This document shows, one piece after another, positions 1-4,687 of a stretch of DNA of 6,918 nt. Both the position numbers and the translations under genes were made by a program. Positions within the stretch are counted from its first letter, which is position 1; each line of letters opens with the position of its first letter. The notes under the pieces were generated by a model. It made no database searches and had not been told where the DNA came from. It worked only from the letters and a program-made list of their open reading frames with translations. The DNA is from an uncultured Collinsella sp. Lineage in GTDB: Bacteria > Actinomycetota > Coriobacteriia > Coriobacteriales > Coriobacteriaceae. The stretch lies in the NCBI GenBank assembly GCA_900759435.1, contig CAAEVD010000054.1, forward strand, positions 1-6,918, read 5' to 3'.

Positions 1-1098
1 ATGGAGAAGGTCGCCGAGACGCGCCTGAACTATGACGCCGTGACGTTCCTCGCCGACCGCATCTGCGGCATCTGCGGCTGCGCCCACTCGGTGGCCTATG
101 CCGAGGCCGTCGAGCGCGCCCAGGGCATTCATGTCCCGCCGCGCGCCCAGTACATCCGCGCCATCATGCTCGAGGTCGAGCGCCTGCACTCGCATCTGCT
201 CAACATTGGCCTGGCGTCTCACTACACGGGCTTCGACTCCGGCTTCCAGCAGTTCTTCCGCGTCCGCGAGAAGTCCATGGACCTGGCCGAGAAGCTCTCC
301 GGTCACCGCAAGACCTACGGCCTCAATGTGATCGGCGGCGTGCGCCGCGACATCCTGGCCGAGCAGAAGCTTTCCACGCTCACGACCATCCACCAGCTGC
401 GCTCCGAGGTTCAGGAACTCGTCGACGTCTTGCTCTCCACGCCCAACTTTATCGAGCGTACGAGTGGCATCGGCATCTTGGACCGCAAGATCGCACGCGA
501 CTTCTCGCCGGTCGGCCCGCTCATGCGTGGCTCGGGCTATGCCCGCGACGTGCGCTTTGACCATCCCTTCGATGGCTACGCCGATCCGGACGTCCAAAAG
601 ATGCACGCCGCTACGGCCGACACCTGCGATGCCTTCGGCCGTACCGCCGTTCGCATCCAGGAGGTCTACGATTCGATCGACATGATCGAGACCATGCTCG
701 AGAACTGCCCGTCGGGCCCCATCCTCACCACGGATTGGGAGTACACCCCGCACAAGTACGCCATCGGTGCCACCGAGGCGCCGCGCGGCGAGGACGTGCA
801 CTGGGCCATGCTCGGCAACAACCAGAAGTGCTACCGCTGGCGCGCCAAGGCCGCCACGTATAGCAACTGGCCGGTCCTGCGCTACATGTTCCGCGGCAAC
901 ACCGTGGGCGACGCGGCGCTGATCGTCGGCTCGCTCGACCCGTGCTACTCCTGCACCGACCGCGTGACGGTGACCGATGTCGCCGCCAAGCGCGACCACG
1001 TGCTCGATAAGGAGCAGTTCGAGAACGTCTGGCGCGACAAGTCGCCGCTTGCGGGCGAGGGCACCGTGGCCGCGCCGCTCGATGAGGAGGCGCTCTAA
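1..1098 (+). CDS. hycE: Formate hydrogenlyase [NiFe]-hydrogenase large subunit (HycE-like, group 4), 5' end missing
   Basis: Catalytic large subunit of an FHL-type [NiFe] hydrogenase, which reduces protons to H2 on the cytoplasmic face of the membrane. The 365 visible residues contain both metal-binding Cys pairs: RICGICGCAH near the start (Cys22, Cys25, with His29) and DPCYSCTDR near the end (Cys315, Cys318). Similarity to E. coli HycE is strong along the whole length, for example ERLHSHLLN and FTGFDSGF-like stretches. The ATG at base 1 is not the true start: it matches the internal Met of GMEKLAETR in HycE, so the beginning of the NuoD-like domain and the NuoC-like N-terminal domain must lie left of the window. 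In E. coli, HycI cuts HycE after the Arg of CTDR; here that is Arg321, leaving a 44-residue C-terminal peptide to be removed. No frameshift is seen. One base separates its stop from hycF. Confidence 0.95.
   Translation: MEKVAETRLNYDAVTFLADRICGICGCAHSVAYAEAVERAQGIHVPPRAQYIRAIMLEVERLHSHLLNIGLASHYTGFDSGFQQFFRVREKSMDLAEKLSGHRKTYGLNVIGGVRRDILAEQKLSTLTTIHQLRSEVQELVDVLLSTPNFIERTSGIGILDRKIARDFSPVGPLMRGSGYARDVRFDHPFDGYADPDVQKMHAATADTCDAFGRTAVRIQEVYDSIDMIETMLENCPSGPILTTDWEYTPHKYAIGATEAPRGEDVHWAMLGNNQKCYRWRAKAATYSNWPVLRYMFRGNTVGDAALIVGSLDPCYSCTDRVTVTDVAAKRDHVLDKEQFENVWRDKSPLAGEGTVAAPLDEEAL
1084..1090 (+). promoter_or_regulatory. Ribosome binding site for hycF
   Basis: GAGGAGG lies inside the last codons of hycE, 9 bases before the ATG at 1100. 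It fixes the hycF start at 1100 although the frame is open further upstream, where the reading overlaps hycE and gives an Arg/Ser-rich stretch unlike any HycF. Confidence 0.8.
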
Positions 1099-1099
1099 T

Positions 1100-1816
1100 A
1101 TGCTGAAGCTTTGGAAGGTTAACGCCAAGGCCGGCGACGCGACGGTCAAGTACCCGTTTGCGCCGTTTCCCACCAACAAGGACATGCGTGGCAAGCCCGA
1201 GCACAACGCCGAGCTCTGCATCGCCTGCGGTGCCTGCGGCGTGGCGTGCCCGGCCGATGCCATTCGCATGGACACCGACCTTGCGGCCGATACCATTACC
1301 TGGTCAATCGACTACGGCCGCTGCATCTTTTGCGGCCGCTGCGAGGAAGCCTGCCCCATGGAGGCCATCAAGCTCACCGAGGAGTTTGAGCTGGCCGTCA
1401 TGAGCAAGGACGACCTCACCAGCAAGAGCGTCTACACGCTCGAGCACTGCTCGCGCTGCGGCAAGCCGTTTGCCCCGCACAAGGAGATCGACTACGCCAA
1501 GCGCCTGCTGCAAAAGGCCGGCGGCATGGAGGCCGAGCAGGCCGCCCGTACCGTCGGTATGTGCCAGGAGTGCAAGCGTGAGCTTGACGCCCTGCGCGCC
1601 GCCTCGGCCGTGAAGACCGGCAACGCGCACGGCATGGCTGCCAACGAGACGCTTGCGTCCGGCGAGCCCCAGGGCCCCGGCATGGAGTATCTGGGCGGCC
1701 ACGGCGTGAACCCGGAGTATATCGACCGCGAGCTCAACCCCGATGCGCCCGAGATTCCCGCCGGCCCGGCGCCGGTCGAGGGCATCATCATGGATTTTGA
1801 AACGAAGGAGGAGTAA
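1100..1816 (+). CDS. hycF: Formate hydrogenlyase iron-sulfur subunit HycF (NuoI-like ferredoxin) with long C-terminal tail
   Basis: A 238-residue polyferredoxin expected to carry electrons toward the hydrogenase small subunit in the soluble arm of the FHL complex. Two classical [4Fe-4S] motifs are visible: CIACGACGVACP (Cys40, 43, 46, 50) and CIFCGRCEEACP (Cys75, 78, 81, 85). Two further CxxC pairs follow, Cys117/120 in CSRCGKPF and Cys155/158 in CQECKR. E. coli HycF has the same pairs and they may bind another metal centre. The N-terminal block KYPFAPF...RGKPEHN also matches HycF. E. coli HycF is 180 residues. The extra length here is mainly a tail of about 80 residues after Cys158, Gly/Pro-rich, acidic at the end and probably disordered. 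The start at 1100 is set by a good Shine-Dalgarno site. It lies 1 base after hycE and 2 bases before hycG, so the three are translated from one message. Confidence 0.93.
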   Translation: MLKLWKVNAKAGDATVKYPFAPFPTNKDMRGKPEHNAELCIACGACGVACPADAIRMDTDLAADTITWSIDYGRCIFCGRCEEACPMEAIKLTEEFELAVMSKDDLTSKSVYTLEHCSRCGKPFAPHKEIDYAKRLLQKAGGMEAEQAARTVGMCQECKRELDALRAASAVKTGNAHGMAANETLASGEPQGPGMEYLGGHGVNPEYIDRELNPDAPEIPAGPAPVEGIIMDFETKEE

Positions 1817-1818
1817 CC

Positions 1819-2601
1819 ATGGCCGAACCCACGCTTTTGCCCGAGCGGCTCCAGTACCGCCCGACCAAGATCGAGCTCGACGAGAGCATCGAGAAGGCCA
1901 AGGCGACCCTTCTTAAGAAGATCAAGCGCTCGGTGTACGTCTACCGTGTCGACTGCGGCGGCTGCAACGGCTGCGAGATCGAGATCTTCGGTTCCATCAC
2001 GCCCGTCTTCGACGTCGAGCGCTTTGGCATCAAGGTCGTGCCCTCGCCCCGTCACGCCGATGTGCTGCTGTACACCGGCGCCGTGACGCGTGCCATGCGC
2101 ATGCCGGCCCTGCGCGCCTTTGAGGCCGCACCCGATCCCAAGATCGTGGTGTCCTATGGCGCGTGCGGCTGCACCGGCGGCATCTTCTACGACAACTACT
2201 GCGTCTGGGGCGGCACGGATAAGATTCTGCCGGTCGATGTCTACATCCCCGGCTGCCCGCCCAGCCCCGCGCAGACCATCTACGGCTTTGCCATGGCACT
2301 TGGCCTGCTGGACCAAAAGCTCCATGCCGAGACTACGGTGGAGGCCGCCGGCGAGCAGGCCGATATCCTGCACCCCGGCGTGCCGTACAAGCTGCGCGTT
2401 GCCATCGAGCGCGAGGCTCGTGCCATGAGCGGCTACCGTTACGGCCGCGACCTGGCCAACGAGTTTATGGATACGCTCGAGGGCGCACCCAAGGGCGATA
2501 TCCGCGGTGCCATGGCGCTGCTCATCGACAAGCAGGACGATCCTCGCCGCGTTGAGGTCTACTCGGCGCTGCAGGATCTGGTGCTGGCCGGAGGTCGCTA
2601 G
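1819..2601 (+). CDS. hycG: Formate hydrogenlyase [NiFe]-hydrogenase small subunit HycG (NuoB-like)
   Basis: Small subunit of the FHL hydrogenase, holding the [4Fe-4S] cluster nearest the [NiFe] site and passing electrons to HycE. The 260-residue length is close to E. coli HycG (255). Similarity is very high in the core: LLKKIKRSVYVYRVDCGGCN, then RFGIKVVPSPRHAD, TGAVTRAMR, YCVWGGTDKI and VDVYIPGCPP. Likely cluster ligands are Cys49 and Cys52 of CNGCE, Cys116 of SYGACG, and Cys146 of PGCPP. Cys46 of DCGGC is an extra Cys also present in E. coli. As in group 4 enzymes there is no signal peptide and no second or third cluster domain, consistent with a cytoplasmic arm. An AAGGAGGAG Shine-Dalgarno at 1805-1813 serves the ATG at 1819. 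The stop abuts hycH directly. Confidence 0.96.
   Translation: MAEPTLLPERLQYRPTKIELDESIEKAKATLLKKIKRSVYVYRVDCGGCNGCEIEIFGSITPVFDVERFGIKVVPSPRHADVLLYTGAVTRAMRMPALRAFEAAPDPKIVVSYGACGCTGGIFYDNYCVWGGTDKILPVDVYIPGCPPSPAQTIYGFAMALGLLDQKLHAETTVEAAGEQADILHPGVPYKLRVAIEREARAMSGYRYGRDLANEFMDTLEGAPKGDIRGAMALLIDKQDDPRRVEVYSALQDLVLAGGR
2590..2594 (+). promoter_or_regulatory. Ribosome binding site for hycH
   Basis: GGAGG lies within the last codons of hycG, 7 bases before the ATG at 2602. It supports the long form of HycH, including an N-terminal segment that E. coli HycH lacks. Confidence 0.7.
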
Positions 2602-3183
2602 ATGGAGCTCACGGACCGCTCTGGTTACTTTGCGGGCCCCGGCATGCTCGGCGGCTCCTTTGGCGATGCCTCGCGCGCAAGCGACGAGGCCGCCGAGGGC
2701 GTCGCCGACCCCTGCCTGGGCCATGCGCCCGACCAGGTGGTCTTCTATGAGCTCACGCGTAAGTTTGTGGAGACCGAGGAAGACGTTCCCCAGGAGGCCT
2801 GCGACGTGCTGTACTACACGCTCGCCGTGGGCCACCACACCGGCGTGCTCGATTGCTTTGAGCCGCGCCTGTCGGTGCCGGTGGATGTCTTCTATTCGCT
2901 CGTCGACGCGCTGCCGGAGGGGGAGGCCAAGACCAAGTTCGAGGCCATCCGCTCCTTTGGCGAGTGCCAGCTTGACAAGGCGGCGGTGCCGTCGCTGCTC
3001 GAGGCCTGCGACACGCTGCTCGACGAGCGCGGTTTTCGCGGCTCGGCCAAGGCCGGCATCTCGGTGTTCGACGACGACTTTGGCCTGCATGCCCAGCAGG
3101 TCGCGTTCTTAATGAAGTTCCGCGATCTGGTTGAGCGCGTGCGCGATGTGTCGGGCGTGTATCTGACGGGAAGGTTGCAGTAA
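2602..3183 (+). CDS. hycH: Formate hydrogenlyase assembly/maturation protein HycH
   Basis: A 193-residue HycH family protein. In E. coli, HycH is needed for assembly of active hydrogenase 3 but is not part of the final complex; its exact role is not settled. The core starts near residue 45 with QVVFYELTRKF and continues through EACDVLYYTLAVGHHTGVLDC, closely matching VVFSQLSRKF and the YYSLAIGHHLGVIDC block of E. coli. The C-terminal end (VSGVYLTGRLQ) matches the family's IYLMVRRL end. E. coli HycH is 136 residues. This one has about 44 additional Gly/Ala-rich residues at the N-terminus and a somewhat longer central part around residues 130-160. A GGAGG site 7 bases upstream supports the start at 2602, directly after the hycG stop. 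Its TAA overlaps the hycI ATG by one base, implying translational coupling. Confidence 0.88.
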   Translation: MELTDRSGYFAGPGMLGGSFGDASRASDEAAEGVADPCLGHAPDQVVFYELTRKFVETEEDVPQEACDVLYYTLAVGHHTGVLDCFEPRLSVPVDVFYSLVDALPEGEAKTKFEAIRSFGECQLDKAAVPSLLEACDTLLDERGFRGSAKAGISVFDDDFGLHAQQVAFLMKFRDLVERVRDVSGVYLTGRLQ

Positions 3184-3686
3184 TGGGTCGCGTTGTGGAT
3201 GGTCGTGTGAACGGCGCCCCGTTTGCGGGTATCGTGCTCACGGCGGGAAGCGTGCTGCGTGCCGACGATGCCGCCGGCCCCGTGCTCTCCAAAAAGATGG
3301 AGGACACGCCCATCGCCGGTTGGTACACCATCGACGGTGGTCAGACGCCCGAGGATGACATCATCGAGGTCAAGCGCGAGCGTCCGCCGCGTCTGGTCTT
3401 GGTCGATGCCGCCGACATGGCGCTGCCCGTCGGGTCCATCCGCTTGCTCGACAAGCGCGATGTGGCCCGTAAGTCGATGTTCACCACGCATTCGCTTCCT
3501 TTGTCGATTCTGATCGAAGAGATTGAGCAATCGTGTGAAGATATCGTCTTCATAGGGATTCAGCCGGGCGATACGGAGTTCTACAACCCCATGTCCCCGG
3601 AGGTCTTTGAGGCCGTCGACGCCGTGTACGACGCCGTGGCCGCCAACGACTTTTCCCACTTTGTCCGCTTGGGGCAGGAGCTATAG
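3183..3686 (+). CDS. hycI: Hydrogenase 3 maturation endopeptidase HycI
   Basis: Nickel-dependent endopeptidase (peptidase A31/HybD family) that removes the C-terminal peptide of the HycE precursor after nickel insertion. It is 167 residues against 156 in E. coli HycI. The three residues proposed to contact nickel in HycI, Asp16, Asp62 and His90, correspond here to Asp29 (RADDAAGP), Asp75 (LVDAADM) and His103 (TTHSLPL). Other matches are IDGGQTPEDDI, FIGIQPGDTEFYNPM and the Ala/Val-rich end. The family's GNxLxxDDGxG opening reads GSVLRADDAAG, with Ser for Asn and Ala for two Gly. The N-terminus has about 13 extra residues. The start ATG overlaps the hycH stop (TAATG), with GGGAAGG at 3168-3174 as Shine-Dalgarno. 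Its substrate, HycE, is encoded in the same operon. Confidence 0.92.
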   Translation: MGRVVDGRVNGAPFAGIVLTAGSVLRADDAAGPVLSKKMEDTPIAGWYTIDGGQTPEDDIIEVKRERPPRLVLVDAADMALPVGSIRLLDKRDVARKSMFTTHSLPLSILIEEIEQSCEDIVFIGIQPGDTEFYNPMSPEVFEAVDAVYDAVAANDFSHFVRLGQEL

Positions 3687-3707
3687 CGGCGCTTGCCTCT
3701 GCTGAAT

Positions 3708-3714
3708 AGGAAAG
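3708..3714 (+). promoter_or_regulatory. Probable ribosome binding site for the formate channel gene
   Basis: AGGAAAG lies 11 bases before the ATG at 3726, a slightly long spacing. It favours ATG 3726 over the in-frame TTG at 3693, which lies upstream of the site, and over GTG at 3717, which is only 2 bases from it. Confidence 0.55.
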
Positions 3715-3725
3715 AAGTGATTGAC

Positions 3726-4565
3726 ATGGCAGATTCCAAGGTGGAGTACCCCGCTCCCGATTGCCTGGCGCCCGCCGCGATCGAGGCCAAGACCGAGGCC
3801 GCCGGCGTGACCAAGGCCAACCTGCCGGTCGCAAAGGCCTTTCTGTTGGCAATGTTCGCCGGCGCGTTCATTGCCTTCGGCGGTCTGTTCTTTACGGTGT
3901 TCTTGAGCGACAGCACGCTGGGCTGGGGTGCCCAGCGCGTCGTGGGCGGCCTGTGCTTTTGCCTGGGCCTGGTGCTGGTGCTGGTGTGCGGCGCCGAGCT
4001 GTTTACCGGCAACTCGCTTATGGTCTGCGCGCTCAAGAGTAATAAGATCACCCTGGTCCAGATGCTCAAGGCCTGGGTCGTCGTGTGGGTCGGCAATTTT
4101 GTCGGTGCCCTGTTCATCGTCTTTTTGGTGTACATGGCCGGCATTTACAAGCTCAACGGCGAGGCGGTCGCCAACTCCATGGTGAGCGTCGCCGCCGGCA
4201 AGGTGACGATCGACTGGGTGACGATTTTCTTCCGCGGTATCCTGTGCAACATCTTTGTGTGCCTGGCCGTGTGGATCGGTACCGCCGGCAAGACCGTGGT
4301 CGATAAGGTCGTGGGCATTCTGCTGCCCATCGCCGCCTTTGTGGCCTGCGGTTTTGAGCACTGCGTCGCCAACATGTACTTTTTGCCCATGGGCGCCGTG
4401 ATGCACGCATGCGGCTACGGTGCCAAGGTCGCCGGCGCCGATGCGCTCAACGCCGCGGGCATTGCGTTTAACCTGTCCGCCGCCACGCTGGGCAACATCG
4501 TGGGCGGCGCGGTTCTGGTCGCGCTCGGCTACTGGTTTATCTACGCTAAGAAGTCCGAGGCGTAA
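3726..4565 (+). CDS. focA: Formate channel/transporter of the FNT family (FocA-like)
   Basis: A 279-residue integral membrane protein of the formate-nitrite transporter family, which forms pentameric channels that pass formate and related small anions. Six hydrophobic segments fit the fold, roughly residues 37-60, 72-93, 114-138, 165-187, 196-217 and 252-273. Family motifs are clear: CGAELFTGNS with Thr94 matching the gating-loop Thr91 of E. coli FocA; RGILCNIFVCLAVWI; GFEHCVANMYFLPMG with His212 matching the pore His209; and LGNIVGG near the end. The E. coli length is 285. These features favour FocA over NirC, but the transported ion cannot be proved from sequence. The start is ATG 3726, giving MADSKVEYP. 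It follows hycI by 39 bases and precedes a terminator, so it is most likely the last gene of the hydrogenase operon and supplies or releases formate for that complex. Confidence 0.92.
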   Translation: MADSKVEYPAPDCLAPAAIEAKTEAAGVTKANLPVAKAFLLAMFAGAFIAFGGLFFTVFLSDSTLGWGAQRVVGGLCFCLGLVLVLVCGAELFTGNSLMVCALKSNKITLVQMLKAWVVVWVGNFVGALFIVFLVYMAGIYKLNGEAVANSMVSVAAGKVTIDWVTIFFRGILCNIFVCLAVWIGTAGKTVVDKVVGILLPIAAFVACGFEHCVANMYFLPMGAVMHACGYGAKVAGADALNAAGIAFNLSAATLGNIVGGAVLVALGYWFIYAKKSEA

Positions 4566-4587
4566 GGTACCGTCTGTTTGACGTTGG

Positions 4588-4623
4588 GCCTCCCGCGGGG
4601 CGTTGCCGTGCGGGAGGCTTTTT
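4588..4623 (+). terminator. Rho-independent terminator after focA
   Basis: A perfect 9-base-pair stem, GCCTCCCGC (4588-4596) with GCGGGAGGC (4610-4618), is followed by five T at 4619-4623. The 13-base loop can form a small inner GGC/GCC helix. It lies 23 bases after the focA stop and marks the end of the hydrogenase-formate channel operon. Confidence 0.88.
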
Positions 4624-4672
4624 GGGTCTGGGGCTCGTTGCCGGGCTTTTGGCCTGTTGTGTTTGGCTGATG

Positions 4673-4679
4673 AAAGGGG
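4673..4679 (+). promoter_or_regulatory. Ribosome binding site for the molybdopterin oxidoreductase
   Basis: AAAGGGG lies 8 bases before the ATG at 4688 and decides that start. The in-frame ATG at 4670 is upstream of the site and has no good Shine-Dalgarno of its own. I see no convincing sigma-70 promoter between the terminator and this site. Confidence 0.7.
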
Positions 4680-4687
4680 TAATCGAG

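Noticed and set aside
977..1099. Upstream extension of hycF overlapping the end of hycE
   Set aside because: The extension is Ser/Arg-rich out-of-frame hycE sequence. ATG 1100 has a good Shine-Dalgarno and begins where HycF similarity begins.
1492..3090. Long open frame on the - strand (532 codons) across hycF, hycG and hycH
   Set aside because: It is the mirror of well-supported + strand genes in GC-rich DNA. Its translation is Ala/Arg/Gly/Val/His-rich without recognisable domains, and it crosses three real gene boundaries.
4576..4585. GTTTGACGTT at 4576-4585 recurs exactly at 6834-6843, both in intergenic DNA
   Set aside because: The two copies stand in different contexts (just before a terminator versus before a gene start), and a shared 10-mer is weak evidence for a common binding site.
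4622..4687. Extended N-terminus for the molybdoenzyme from TTG 4622, giving a hydrophobic segment that might be a signal or anchor
   Set aside because: The TTG lies in the terminator T-tract, and the nearby GGGAGG is the terminator's 3' arm only 4 bases away. The segment lacks the twin arginines expected of a signal for a molybdoenzyme, and ATG 4688 has a proper ribosome binding site.
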